In this document: piece by piece, positions 1 to 13,215 of the stretch
Layout of the letters: every line of letters begins with the position of its first letter
Position numbering within the stretch: position 1 is the first letter of the stretch
Assembly (NCBI RefSeq): GCF_018143015.1
Contig: NC_054751.1
Coordinates: forward strand, 20,846,425 to 20,910,424
Source: Lytechinus variegatus
Taxonomy: Eukaryota > Echinodermata > Echinoidea > Temnopleuroida > Toxopneustidae
Reading direction: 5' to 3'
DNA: 64,000 bases
Position numbers and translations under genes: made by a program
Notes under the pieces: model-generated
Told to the model about the DNA's origin: nothing
What the model saw: only the letters and a program-made list of their open reading frames with translations
The model's database searches: none

Positions 1-275
1 ATATACGAGTTACAAACGTTTGATGATTATAACATAAATTATATAATGCTATCATCACAGTCGCTTCAGTTATAGAATGCAACCCGCATTCCAGTCGTTT
101 GTTTCATATTTTGTCATATTTTTCTCTCAGTCTCACTTAGTTTTTACACAAGCATTTCAGTCGCATTTGATAATTTGCATAGTCACTTCATTTTGATAAA
201 CTAAATAGCAGAGTATAATGGTTTATAAATAGTGTCTTTTGGTGAGAATTCCAGGGGTGGGCATATGTCATGATC

Positions 276-520
276 ATACACAGCAAAAACTGTGGTGTTA
301 ACCGGTGTAAATAGAGGACCACACCAGTTATTTTACACCGGTGTTAAATTGGTGGTGTTAGTTTTACACCTATAGGTGTTATTACAACACCTTTTGTTGT
401 TACATTTAGACTCTTTGGTGTTATGTTTAATCTCTAGGGTGTAATTTTAACACCTCAGGGTGTGGTCCTCTATTAACACTAATTGGTGTCAGTTTTAACA
501 CCGCAGTTTTTACAGTGTAA
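276..520. repeat. Palindromic MITE, ACACTG(C/T)AAAAAC-ended family, copy 1
   Basis: Left end ACACAGCAAAAAC and right end GTTTTTACAGTGT are inverted. The inner sequence is a series of mirrored GGTGTTA/TAACACC blocks, including AATAGAGGACCACACC on both arms. It has no coding capacity. Confidence 0.7.
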
Positions 521-2739
521 TATTATTTGACGAAACGATGATAATTTGTCATCAGGGACGGTGCAAAGTATATATCAAACGGAACAAAATATAATTCAAT
601 CTTGGAGACAACCTTCACTCTATAAAGATTGAGAATGGAAGTTACAAAGAATTCAGTAAAATTGTGCATGCATGATCGTTTGAACCATAATAAATATTTA
701 ATGGGTAAATTTTCATCATTGCGTCAAATTTACACAGCATGTTTGTGTTATTTTTCACACAAGAGACAGACATTTCCATTATTTCCCCAACATTGAGTAA
801 ACTTAAGTGTACAAGTTTCAAATGGTGAAAACATTTTATATTGTTTATAAGTGCATATAAGAGAAGAAACAACAATCCCTCTATTTCAAACAAAAATTTA
901 CACATGAAATTATTTGAATACCTAATTAACTTTTTCTGTAATTTACAGCTATTTACACATATAGTTTGTACATTATTTTCTTGGATGGGGTTAGGATAAT
1001 GGGAAATTCATTCTAATGGATGAGAAAAATATACAAAATGTACATGTGAACACAGGCATAGTTTTCATTCTACAAAATGCGTTTTTTTATTATCGCAATT
1101 TTCTTTTTTTTGGTGTCACGTTTACATTATTCTATATAGTATGTGTGATTTTCAGTTGTTCACTGCACATGTTTAAAATTGGCCAATATTTTATCGACAT
1201 CATCACACATCAATCACGGCAATCAATTAAAATATGACACACACGTGACAAAATAATACATTGATCAGTATACATATCAATATAAATTGTATAACTATAT
1301 AGTATTGTTATATTGTGATCATCTTCAATATGCGTGCTTATATCTCGGTTTTCCCACGTATAAAATGTATTTCAGCATAGGCCGGTTCTATTAATGTCAT
1401 TTCAATAACAAATATGACATCCTACATTCATAATTTTAAGTTATCATTTATCTATTTATATACATGATATCTATACAAAAGATAACTTTGTACATGATGA
1501 GCACCCGATTATAATACACTATTTTGCAGCAAAAACGGAATAATGTAACGTTCTGACCAATCACTAGATCATTTTGGTTGCAAGGTCTTGTTATCAAACA
1601 TGCATCCTCGGTCAAACACGACCGTTATCATTATTTCTATATATAAATAAGGCACAGTCATATTTTTTCGAATCATACATACAAATAAACACCCAAACTT
1701 TTCTAACTGAACTCGGGTATCACATGACTTCATATAAATAGAACCTTTCAAAAGTTTGCGAGCGACGACATGCACTAAAGCCCCTTTTACAATTGGTGGT
1801 ACGACCGCTTACAACGGTTGCGATTCTGTGCAACATATATTGTGACCAAATGATCGCAACGTGATTGTGACCAATGATCGCAAAAGTTCGCACGAGCAAT
1901 TGTGAAAGCCCCTTTACACGCCTGTCATGCCTGTTGTGGCATTTTCGTTCTAAGTGACTTGATTACCAATATAAACCTGTCATTCTACTGTAAAACCACA
2001 GCAGCTTTTATCCGAGTCTAAAGGAGGTGATATCTCATTGGTCTGAGTAGACGGACCATCTATTCTTTACATCGAAAATGGGATGGTTAAGGCCGATCAT
2101 CAAGACTCAAATTTGAAAGGCTTACAAGTGCTGTTCATATACCGTGTAAACATATGCGATTTTGATTATAATCCACGTTAAGAAGCATGTAACAGTACTC
2201 AACACAAAGTGAAAAGAAAAGGAAACCGAATAGGATTGTCTGTGTGTGGTATACAAAACACACTTAAAAAATAACCAAACAGGGTTGATATTACTTTGCT
2301 TGAAGGGTGTAAACACTTCTGTTTTTTTTTAATTCATTTTAACATTTTAACACAGACGACATGATTGAATAGACTTTGATTAAATGATAGGTAAGTAAAA
2401 ATAGATGAAGTGACATTTGGCACTCATTTATCTTAGGAGCGTTCTACGAACCCTGTGGCTTGATGGGGTTTCATTCACAATGTAAAACAGGTGTAGTAAT
2501 TAAAGAGTGGTGTAAACAATAGGGGGTGACACAGGAGTGGACTGGAGTTCTTACCCCCCCCTCCTTCCATCAACTGATTACTGAACAAAATAAGAAAATG
2601 TAAGTTAAGGTATATAGGTATAAAGTCAGGGGCTATATGTCGGTCTTGTTTGCAGAAAACTTGTCATTATTCGTTTACTAACGTAATAACCTTGATTTTG
2701 ATTCATTGAGCCATGTTGTCCCTCAAATTGACAGAGGAA

Positions 2740-3091
2740 TTACACCGCAAGACACCGGTGTTAATTTAACACCAGCCTGTATGGTTTTTATATCGGTCCA
2801 CACAGAGAGGTGTTGAAACAACACCGGTTCGGCGTTAGGCTAACACCACATTTTGCATTTAAGCAACACCAATTGGCTATAAACCAATATCAGTTTGATT
2901 CTTAACTGGTGTTGTTTAAACACCGGTTTGGTGTTAGGCTAAGACCACATTTTGCATTTAAGCAACACCAATTGGTTTTAAATAAATACCAGTTTGATTC
3001 TTAACTGGTGTTGTTTCAACGCTTCTCTGGTGTGGACCGATATAGATACCAGGCTGGTGTTAAATCGACACCGGTGTTTTTGCAGTGTGTA
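2740..3091. repeat. Palindromic MITE, same CACTG-ended family, copy 2
   Basis: Inverted arms read GGTGTTAATTTAACACCAGCC on the left and its mirror on the right, followed by ATCGGTCCACAC. The right end is TTTTTGCAGTGTGTAA. The core repeats ACACCGGTT(C/T)GG(C/T)GTTAGGCTAA twice. It is nearly palindromic throughout. Confidence 0.75.
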
Positions 3092-4659
3092 ACCATAAGT
3101 GATCATGGCAACGACCCCTTCTCACTCAGACACCGATGATGAGAGATCGGGGTACAAGTGTAATCCAACTAAATATAATAACCTCATGGAAATGTTTTTT
3201 ATTCTCTTATAGAAACTATGTCACTTCACTAACATCGTCCATGGTGCGCATATAAAAAAAAATCTAATTCATTCTACTGTAATAGTTAGCACAAATTGCC
3301 ACAAAAATGAACCCTTTATCTGATCAACAGCTTAAATTTAGAAAAAGAACCTTCGTCATCAAGCTGATCACATCACATTACAGCCATCAACCATTTCACA
3401 TGATCCGTACCGTAACTACATTTATTTTTGCGACGCCCAAAATACGTTATGTATATGACATTGGTAGTGTCACGGAACTGTCATAATCATGGATCACGTA
3501 CACTCTCATAAACACCACGACATAGGAAATAAACAATGAGTCAAGTTTGGACGGTCTAAGGAAAGTACAGAACCTTAGCCTTTTTTAGACTGCGAATCAC
3601 TATACATAAAGTAAAACTTCGGCTATAACCAAATCCTGTATAAAATACCCCAATGCTTCTAATTGCCAATAGTAGATCGACAGATAAAATCTACGAAAAT
3701 GCGTGAAAGGCGATGAGACGTTTTCTTCTTTTCCGTTTCAATTTTAGTCGTCCCCGTCCCGTAGTTTCGTGAAACTTTTCAGACGTACCCTCATTTAAAA
3801 TACTTGCTCCATTTTATCGATCATCATCTATACAAATTAGGTATGTGGAAGATAAATGCGAACAAGGAAATCCATGCAATGCTGTGCACATTACCGAAAT
3901 GTCCAGTCTCGTATCATAACGGTATAATCTCTTTAACCATGAAGGTCCATTCCTTAACTGACTCTTCCGATCCCTTCTTACCCCCCCCCCCCTCTCTCTC
4001 TCCATCGTCCCATCACTCTCCCACTTCCTATCTTCTATCTCCGACACAGCTCTCGGTGATGCGGTTATTTGCCACCATTTATCCTTGAAGGTGTAAATAG
4101 TGTTTGAAAGCCATCCTATACTGCCCGTCTCATGAAATCCCTATGACACCTATCACCTGATTTCACCTTCCTATGTCCTGATAAACACGTCTCATACCAT
4201 GATACTACCTCATTTGTCTCCTCGAGCGCTCAAACCTGACTACCATAGCATCTCAAGGAGACAATTTGTGCATCCCGGATGACACTTTCACGATATGTTT
4301 TTCATTACTTTGACGGACGAGGCATCGACGTATAATGTACGTGACGCGTCGCACGAAAGACGTCGCATGAAAACATAGATCATGGTCAGAAACCAGCAAA
4401 AAGAAAAAAAAACCCGGGTATACAAACTAGTTTACGGGCACATAGATCCAAGAGGTTGAACGAATTGATATATTATGTACTACAACGCATTTCCAATTAT
4501 AATCATGCACCCGAAAATGTGCAACCGTTTAGGCAACTAAAAATTCGTCTTTCAATGGGTACAACCTAAATCTTCTAAATCCTACATTCGTGGGTCTATT
4601 CTCAAAAGGGCACTTACCGAAGCATTTTTAACGGTGCCAAAGAGAATCATTCATTTAAG

Positions 4660-4815
4660 GATATTCAGATTGGTGTTGATCCTGGATAACACCAGGGATG
4701 ACTAAATAGCAATTAAAGGTGTTATAATAAGTACTCTGTGTATTGATTTAACACCTATTATTGGTGTAAGATGTTGCAAGGTGTAGTTAGGTCTGCGCTA
4801 AACACCGGTGGTGTA
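4660..4815. repeat. Degenerate fragment of the GGTGTTA palindromic MITE family
   Basis: Scattered GGTGTTGAT, TAACACCAG, TTAACACCTA and AACACCGGTGGTGT blocks resemble the inner parts of the copies at 276 and 2740. No intact ends were found. Confidence 0.4.
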
Positions 4816-6675
4816 CATTATAACTCCACTGTCTTTCCAGACTCCCAACTGTCGGAGACAGGGGTAAGAAAATCAAGATCGAGTATAACGCCATTTCATC
4901 AGCTTCCATCGGATTGGGGTACTCGAGCAACCAGCCATAGAACAATTAACTAACCTAACAAACAGACAATCTTGTCATTTACACAACAGAGGAGACATCT
5001 TTTACGGTGTAATGGAAAATGAGCAATGACAAGTGATGCTAAATCTGTAGTAGATGGTCTACCTACGAATAGTCTGGAAAACCCATCAACAGCCAGGAGT
5101 AACCTCGACCTTTCTCGTTGGTGTCATGGTCGCTTCTTCTATATCTTTATATCATCAATCTAACCTCAGTGAATAATTGGGAACGGCTCGAGGCTTTTCA
5201 CAGTGCACACGAGACATGACATATGAGAGCTGTGTACAGTACATTTAAATACTCGTACCACAACTTCACTAACTTTTGAGAAATTATCTCATAGATTTCC
5301 CTTCGATACGACGAGATTTTGGTCACAATGTTTCCCCTAAATACTCCATGCCCTGCACAAATCATAACTGAAATTTCCAGATGAAGTTGGCAAAAGGTCT
5401 TTGCAACGTCGAAGTGTTGGTTTAAAGAATTTTTTATCCATAATCTGCGGGTGAAACATTGCAATATTCTACTCACAGCCTATACGGAACCGGTTGGACA
5501 GAACCACACGCGATTCCATATAACATAAGACTGGCTGGTCCTCTGTTATCGTAACATTTCATCGTCCATCGTGATACACTGCTGAATCCTATTGCGCATG
5601 GAGAGAACGAATTTATCTTCATGATTCATTGTTAAACATTCAGCAGTGCGTATCCGTTTACTGTGACTAATTGGTCGGGATCCGATGGCTCATAGGTCAC
5701 ATAGAATGAGATCAGTCGGACATCACTGCCAAAATGTTAGAATAACATCACATTATCCGCCAACAAGACGTTTAGACTGTATGGTAAACATTGATGATAG
5801 AGGAAATGACACACTGCTAACTGATCAATGCTCTAAGAATAGCGTCTGTCCCAATCACATAGATTAGTGCATGTGAAGTTGCATTATACATGTTTTGCCC
5901 AAGACATGTTAATAAGAAAATAATTGACCCTTTCAAGATGACCCTTTTAAACTACCATATAGCGGAACTACCATGATATCTTTTATTACACTAGCATAGA
6001 GGAAATCGAACATTTGGATTTAGACCTCGGTAGATAAGTCCGTGAAATGAATTCATGGACCTCACGGATTGAAGGTAGATTTTTAATCTAACGGGTGAAA
6101 AAAAATAGTGCTAATTTGGATCGAAAACGGTAAAAGAAAAGAGAAAGCGATCTCTGCATCCTTTCTTAAATCAGCTAATTGTCGTTACAGCAACAAAGAA
6201 TCAAGTCTCCAACACACTATTGATAAAATACATGAAAGAAGTCTGAACAGAACAAAACTTCGTTTGAATTTCATCCCAGCATGCTGCCGAAAACTCGATC
6301 CATTCTATTCTCGACCTGGATAATTCACTGTGGAATCTTTTCCAATCAGTTACCATGGTTACTGATTTGATTAAAATAGTGTGGATGCGGGACGTATTCA
6401 ACTTTCATTGGCTCTATCTGTCTTAAAATCCAATGTTAAAAAGTTTTCAGTAATTTGTAGTATTACTGAGTGACCATAAATACATTATTTGTAAAACCTA
6501 CATTCACATCTAAGGTAGATAATCTACTGATATCCTTCTAAAAAACAAAAGCTTGAAAAAAAGATAAATTATTAAAATTAATCACAAAACTAATGCTGTT
6601 CCAAAATATATTTTGGCAATATATTGTATCATAAAATAGTGATTTCTAAATTAAACAAGTGGAATGCCTCTGGCC

Positions 6676-7760
6676 GTCTCACCTGCATCACGCGGTTCAA
6701 TATAGTAACAGTGCTGACTTTGAAAACTACTCTAACTCGCACAAGATATTCAGTGATACATGGTTACTTTTATGTCCACTTTTTATGAACTAGACCAATA
6801 AACTTACAGAGATATGATGGTTATTCAACAAAAAACAAAAAAACAACAGGGCCAAAGTTCATTCACCTTACATGACCTTTGACCTTGATCATGTGACTTG
6901 AAACTCGCACAGGATGTTCAGTGATACTTGATTACTCTTATGTCCATGATTCATGAATCAGATCCATAAACTTTCAAAGTTATGATGGTAATTCAACAGA
7001 TACACCCAATTCGGCCAAAGTTCATTGACCTTTGACCTTGGTCATGTGACATGAAATGCGCACAGATGTTCAGTGATACTTGATTACTCTAATGTCCAAG
7101 TTTAACGAACTAGACCAATAAACTTTCAAAGTTGTGATGGTAATTCAACAGATACCCCCAATTCGGTCAAAGTTCATTGACCCTAATGACCTTTGACCTT
7201 AATCATGAGAGCTGAAACTTGCACAAAATGTTCAATGATGCTTGATTACTATTATGTCCATGTTTCATGAATCAGATCCATAAACTGTCAAAGTTATGAT
7301 GGGAATTCAACAGATACCCCCAATTCGGCCAAAGTTCATTGACCCTAAATGACCTTTGACCTTGGTCATGTGACATAAAACTCACGCAGGATGTTCAGTG
7401 ATAATTGATTAACCTTCTGTCTAAGTTTCATGAACTAGGTCCATATATTTTCTAAGTTATGATGACATTTCAAAAACTTAACCTCGGGTTAAGATTTCGA
7501 TGCTGATTCCTCCAACATGGTCTAAGTTCATTGACCCTAAATGACCTTTGACCTTGGTCATGTGACATGAAACTCTAATAGGATGTTTAGTAATACTTGA
7601 TCAACCTTATGGCCAAGTTTCATGAACTAGGTCCATATACTTTCTAAGTTATGATGTCATTTCAAAAACTTAACCTCAGGTTAAGATTTGATGTTGACGC
7701 CGCCGCCGCCGCCGTCGGAAAAGCGGCGCCTATAGTCTCACACTGCTATGCAGGTGAGAC
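6676..7760. mobile_element. TIR element with an internal ~160-bp tandem repeat
   Basis: Perfect 13-bp ends, GTCTCACCTGCAT at 6676-6688 and ATGCAGGTGAGAC at 7748-7760, enclose five imperfect units. The AAAGTTCATTGACC landmark recurs at 6854, 7017, 7169, 7331 and 7523 (spacings 163, 152, 162 and 192). Each unit carries TGACCTTTGACCTTGGTCATG and TTCATGAA(C/T)(T/C)AG(A/G). Before the right end is GCCGCCGCCGCCG followed by GGCGCCTATAGTCTCAC. No open reading frame was found. Such TGACCTTTGACCTTGGTCATG arrays are, from memory, common in marine invertebrate genomes. Confidence 0.75.
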
Positions 7761-10700
7761 AATGAGAGACGCAGACCACGATGATGCATGGAGACCTTAT
7801 CAACCAAAATAGTTTTGGCTGAGTGATGTTACTCGTCTCCTCCTTCTCGTTTACTTCTTGATAAGCGAAGCAGAATCACAACATCTATCAGACGACAATT
7901 TATCATGATCACTTTTCGTCAGGCGGGGATCCTGTGAGATATTTGTTTTGATCTCTCTACAATGCAAGATAAGAAAAAAAAGAATCACCTCGCGTTCATC
8001 CTCGTCTCGTCATACTTCGTTTGGTATGTTGTGTCCCTAAGGAAGACCTGAGGAGCGTTTCATGGATAGTTTTGTCAGTGATTTCACTGACTAATTCGTT
8101 CTCAGCCAATCAGATGCAAGGACTTTTGGTAGCTTATGACATAAGTCAGGGAAACAAAATCACTGTTTGTTTCATGAAAAATGGTCGATTGTAACGCAAA
8201 CGTTTTTCTTGATTCACATTTGCACATCTGTTCTCCTAAAACATTCGTCTCGTCAACCACAAAAGCCAGTGACATTGGAAAGAGTATTCCACACATGCTG
8301 CGACCGATCCGTCACCCGCTTATCGTATTAAAATGACGGAAAACCATGGTGACAAATGTACGCCAAATGGAAGGAAGCAAACACCACAAAAAATCTCGAG
8401 CTCTTATATCGATCAAAGTGAAATGTCTTTGATAAAAAATAGTCTAAAGTTAGTTATAGTCTCCCTGCTAACAAGAAACAATGAAATATTCCAATCAATG
8501 CTTTCTCGTGGAAATCGTCCGTTACATGGACTCCTGGTCAGGTGTACCAGGATTTGACATATGATAAATCAAATAAATACCCCCATCACAAGCCATATCA
8601 ATAATGTTAATTGTCGCTTGTCTCATCTTGTTAATGATAAGCTGTTAAATATGACTGGTTTTAGTCACGCTATTTATTTCTCGCTCATCAGACCTCGCAA
8701 TGATCGTTTAGTCATCTGACTTCGCCGACTGACCGCAAGGCTTACATCCAACATCATGCCAGAACTACAATGCCTAAAACACATCCACATTTAATTCAAT
8801 CAAGTTTCTATTATCAATGATTATATCAGATATGATGACATCGCCCTAAAGAAAAGAGCAATATGTTAATTGTTTGAATGCTCATTACATCTCTTATTTG
8901 GTTTCATATGTCACTCGGTAATGTTAGAACAAGAAATTACATTCTTCATGGCGTCCAAATCGCTTTTGTTCTCAAGGCCTTAATTTGCGAGATATACAAA
9001 TCCATTTAAAGGAGATACACGACAAGCTTCATAAATACAATAATGACCAAATAAGAATTAATCATCGTTGCCTAATCAACACTGACCCATTTCCACATCC
9101 GGGCCTCAATGTTCAAGTCACGTGATGTTCGGATCTGAATGTCTTGAGAACGTGACGTCCAAGTTTCAATTAAACGCCCAAGGTCGTGCATTCAGACGAT
9201 TTTTATATGCGTCTAACCATGTGGCGCGGTGCACGCTGGGATGGCGGAAGTTGCTCACAGCTGTATGGGGACGGACACTGCCCTGTTAAGAATTGGGTTA
9301 CTGATGATGACGTCACTACAATCAAAACACCAGCATTGCTACCCCAACCCCTTGCCACTGTCTCTTCAGGCCCATAGCAGACTTCCAACCATATTTCTAC
9401 ATGCACACTGCCTGATTACAATGCCGGGCAATCATCACAGTATGAATGAATAACGTTAAATGGTGGTCCAGAAATCGTAATATATAATAGTGAATGCAAC
9501 AAGCGGCCAGTGGACAGAACTTCAAATCGTAATAAGACACACATGCATAGTGCTATTCCTAAAGTCTTTTATATATAAAACGTCCTCAATATATACCAAA
9601 GAGTAGAACTTTGCACGTTTTCCATTCAGTTGACAAAAGCATCGTACTTATTGACAATGGGAGATCACATTGCTGTCATTACGTAATGAAACTTGGCTAT
9701 AGTTATGATATCATTGAACAAACTTCGTAATACAATATACCTTTAGCTCAGCGTTCCTTACAGTAGAGCCAAGCTGTTTGTTTTTACAACGCATAAAATT
9801 CAGACCCTCACCTTTTAGCCTAAAGACCCTTGACATGTTACTCTGAATGCCAACAATGTTTGCTAGCCCTGGGACTAAGCTCAGATGAGATTATATCCCA
9901 TGCTCAAGACATTAGAAACACACCATTCACCTCAGGCTATATATTCTCACTCCTGCTACTATCCGATGAAAGTAAAAGATTACATTCTTGTTGAAACAGT
10001 TTCAGAAGCTCACATCTGGAATATTCTGTCGATCTGGATAAACATTAGTTCGATTTCGAACGGCCTCGAAAGGTCTTCACCGAAGAGGAATCGGGTACCG
10101 TTGCAAGCGAGTATACCGACCATGGGATACAAGAAAGTGGATTTCAAAATATACCATTCCCTGTGGATATGTTGTTTAACTTTGTCTTTAAATGAGGGCG
10201 CCGACATCAACCATCCGACTCGGCCATCAAAATGTGATTGATAATTACTGAGAATCATGTACGATTCATTCCTGATGGCAAAGACCGCTAGCTGTATATC
10301 CCAATTCATGTAATTACTTGCTTATACACAAGGATGTACAGATGTATGCATGGGGCTAATTTTAGACCATTGATAGTTGTCTTGATCGATTGAACAATCA
10401 CCTTTAACGAACGTCAAATGACATGACCATCTATTCTTTTTTAATAGCACTTAATCATTCTAAATATCATTTGTATATACGCCATAGCCCAAAACATTAA
10501 AACAGAAAGGTCTAGTGCATTTTACCAACACAATGGTGAATCTTTGGACACCATATTTTAATATATCCGTGGCTCAAATCATATTCTTGACAAGGTTTAT
10601 AAGAACCCAGAACATACATTCTGCAATGTTGAAAACACTCCTCTGTATATGCTCCTCCAACATTCATAATGTCAAAGTTCAAAATTATGGTATGTTTTCA

Positions 10701-11506
10701 ACGGAGCATTATGGCATGCTTTCGACGCAGAATAATTGGCCATAAACAGTAAAAAAAAGTCCTAGGTTGCCAATTAAAGATCAGTTGGTGTAATTGACTC
10801 TACTTATTTCATTCGAAAGCCCTGATTTTGTCTTGATAAGCTTAATTGGCAGTGCACAAAGTTACTAGTTCAAACTATCCAGAGTATTATATCAGCATCA
10901 CCTGCACCAACAACAATAATATTTATAAAACGTAATTGTAATTCAACAAAACATATTTTGGTTGATGCTCAATATTGACCATTCATCATTCAACCTTGAT
11001 ATAATTATGTTATTAAACTTTTCAGTACTATCAGTTCTACGAGTGTAATTTTACCACTTTAACATACTATTTAGATACGTAGGGTAATCAAGAAGGACCT
11101 CATTTAAACCTTCGCGGTTGTCATTTCTGATTTCCTTCTTGAAAAATAATCAATGGACCCTGTCAGTTCGACAATCCATCTTCATCTTTTTTTTTCTTTC
11201 TCCTGCCAAGCTTAACAAAACGTTACCTCGTAGGAAAAAAAACAAATGGTAAAAAAGATTCACTCGAACCTGGACTCGGCTATTTATCGCAATATCTAAG
11301 GAGGGAAAAAAATCGTCATGGTTATAAGATATCGATTCATAACTGCCATGGTAAACATGATGAAATACATCACAGCGTGATAGATATAAATAATTTGAAT
11401 ATGGGTCTCACACACTCAAATATTAAACTTCACTTTTTTATATATAGAATACCAAAGGTGGCTTTAGTTGAATATAAGATGTCCATCAATCAATATTTAG
11501 AGCTGC

Positions 11507-12433
11507 TTACGATTTCCTGAGGGACTCCGCATCGCTCGTGAATTCTTCTACGATGGGTCCAGTAGGAGTTCCTTTGCCGCTCGAACCCTCCACATGTGGC
11601 CTGACTTGGATGGGGATGGTTCTCTCATTGGACTGGGCTAACTGGAGCTTGGGAGCCTCTAGGGTCAGGATACCTTTCTCAGACAAGTAGCTTTTGACTA
11701 ACCTCAGGTCGACGTCATCAGGTAGGGTGTACTGACGGTAATATTCTCTTTGTACGAAACCACCCTCTGGTGTTCCTTCCCGATGTTCAGCACGAACAGT
11801 CAGTTTGTTCTCCTTGATCTTGACTTCAATGTCCTCTGGTCGGTACGAACTGACATCAAGGGTCACCTGGAACCGTTGACTGTCGTACTCGATCTTACTC
11901 GTCTGACGCTCACCAAGGCCTTTGGGTGGCCCTGATGACTGGCTTGTCAGGGAGACAGGTGTTACGTAATACCCTTGGTAGAGGGTCGGAGAAGGCGAAG
12001 GGGGCTCTGATGAATAGAAAGATGATCCTGGTGACATTGGTTCTTCGTAGACACGTCGTTCGGTTGTTTTCCTGGTTGTCGTAGTGGTCTTGACGCTAGA
12101 TTGTCCACCTGGTCCCCCAGATTGACTTGTCGTGACATATGTGCTAGTTTCGGGTTGAGAGTGTTGCTGGATGTACTGGGGTGGTGTTTGGTTTGGCTTA
12201 ATGACTGTAGGTTCGGCATTTGGAGACAAAACAGTAATGGTTGGCATTCCCTGTATATTTCCACTTTGTTGTTGTTGCTGATGCTGCTGCACTTTATGCA
12301 CCTCTACTGTAGGCTGGCCGAACTGCGGAGGACCACTAGTTATCACAGTAGGAGTCACTGACCCACTTTGTCCAGAATTGACGCTATATTCCACCCTGGG
12401 GTGCGAAAATGGGATTCTTATTTCGATATTCAT
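11507..12433 (-). CDS. Small heat shock protein (alpha-crystallin/HSP20 family), intronless
   Basis: ATP-independent chaperone that binds unfolding proteins, normally as large cytosolic oligomers (family knowledge). The 308-residue reading frame is uninterrupted. An in-frame TAA lies 9 bases upstream of the ATG, so this start is the only one available. Residues 1-178 are a long low-complexity N-terminus rich in Q, S, T and P, including a Q run at about 49-56 and a T run at 116-120. The alpha-crystallin domain runs from about 180 to 263. Visible landmarks are DVSSYRPEDIEVKIKENKL (193-211) with the downstream RAEH stretch, and the signature GILTLEAP (254-261). After it comes IPI at 274-276, the I-x-I motif that docks into a neighbouring subunit. 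The protein is longer than most animal members (about 150-220 residues) because of the N-terminal extension. No intron is seen, as is common for stress-induced genes, and a heat shock element lies upstream. The exact orthologue (HSPB1, HSPB5 or another) cannot be decided by eye. Confidence 0.95.
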   Translation of the reverse strand: MNIEIRIPFSHPRVEYSVNSGQSGSVTPTVITSGPPQFGQPTVEVHKVQQHQQQQQSGNIQGMPTITVLSPNAEPTVIKPNQTPPQYIQQHSQPETSTYVTTSQSGGPGGQSSVKTTTTTRKTTERRVYEEPMSPGSSFYSSEPPSPSPTLYQGYYVTPVSLTSQSSGPPKGLGERQTSKIEYDSQRFQVTLDVSSYRPEDIEVKIKENKLTVRAEHREGTPEGGFVQREYYRQYTLPDDVDLRLVKSYLSEKGILTLEAPKLQLAQSNERTIPIQVRPHVEGSSGKGTPTGPIVEEFTSDAESLRKS

Positions 12434-12695
12434 GGTCGGAATTTAACTTATTGCCAATGTAGAGACAAGGCATAAACAGAAACAAATGCGTCTAATGTTT
12501 GGTTGGATTCGAGTAGGTTTTTACGTGCCTATATCTGTCAATGTCACGTATCTGCGCGGTCGGGTATCGTCTGCGTTTTACACAAAGACGGAATGAAGAA
12601 AATAAACAAATACTCATATCAGACGTAGATATGAAGTCACTGCACGCTCGTCCACGAAAATCTTTCCAAACTCCGGGGTAGCCTAATCCTCAACT

Positions 12696-12715
12696 GAACA
12701 TTCCAAAGTTATATG
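12696..12715 (-). promoter_or_regulatory. Core promoter region: TATA-like box plus half heat shock element
   Basis: On the minus strand, CATATAA (complement of 12709-12715) sits just downstream of the strong heat shock element. A further two-unit site, GAAcaTTC, follows at 12696-12703. This spacing predicts transcription starting near 12680 and a 5' leader of roughly 250 bases. The TATA call is a short match and the start site is inferred. Confidence 0.5.
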
Positions 12716-12736
12716 CCCTCCTCTGAGTAATCACAG

Positions 12737-12754
12737 GAACGTTCTAGAAACTTC
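12737..12754 (-). promoter_or_regulatory. Heat shock element upstream of the small HSP gene
   Basis: The 18 bases read GAAcgTTCtaGAAacTTC. These are four perfect alternating nGAAn pentamers, the binding site for trimeric heat shock factor. A fifth, imperfect unit may follow. The site lies about 300 bp upstream of the small HSP start codon and about 22 bp upstream of a TATA-like sequence. The palindromic site could also serve plus-strand transcription toward the candidate exon at 13216. Confidence 0.85.
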
Positions 12755-13215
12755 CGAGTATTCTTGCCTCCAGCAAATATGCAAATCCAGACTTAGCACG
12801 TCCACTTCCAATTTCACAGGTGTTGAAGGCGACACCGCGACGAGTTGTCTGGCCTATTTTGGTCAGCTATCGCCTCAGCATTCGTCAGCTATCGCAAGAA
12901 TCGGAGCTAAATTGCTCAATCATAGCTGCACTAAAATTATCAGGAAGCAATGTCGGTAAATACAATCCAAAGTTTACAAGAAAACATCACTCAGACTTGA
13001 GAGGAATGCTTGAGCTCAAGTGCAACCGGAACGATTACACTAGAAATGTTTATCTCGAGAAATAATTTCCGCTCGAGTTTTTGTAAAAGTCTAAAGAGAC
13101 GTGAACTCTGTGGGCGCACTGGCCACTGCCGCCCACTAAGTTAAATGTCTTACACCGGCAATCGCAAAGAATCTTGTTCACGAGATGGTGTATGAAGTGA
13201 AAGAGTGCATCCCTT

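Larger units (their letters stand above)
13..11400. other. No gene recognised, 1-11.4 kb
   Basis: Apart from the MITEs at 276, 2740 and 4660 and the element at 6676, I see only short frames without recognisable domains. CT- and C-rich runs occur at about 3990-4020. Intron or intergenic sequence is likely. Confidence 0.6.

Noticed and set aside
8333..8557. 74-codon plus-strand frame with a decent start context
   Set aside because: No motif, no compositional shift and no donor that I could support.
9885..10309. Overlapping plus (118 codons) and minus (99 codons) frames
   Set aside because: No recognisable domain, no convincing splice sites, and both strands open over the same span.
11962..12361. 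Frames of 100 and 86 codons overlapping the small HSP gene
   Set aside because: Shadows of the real coding sequence in other frames.
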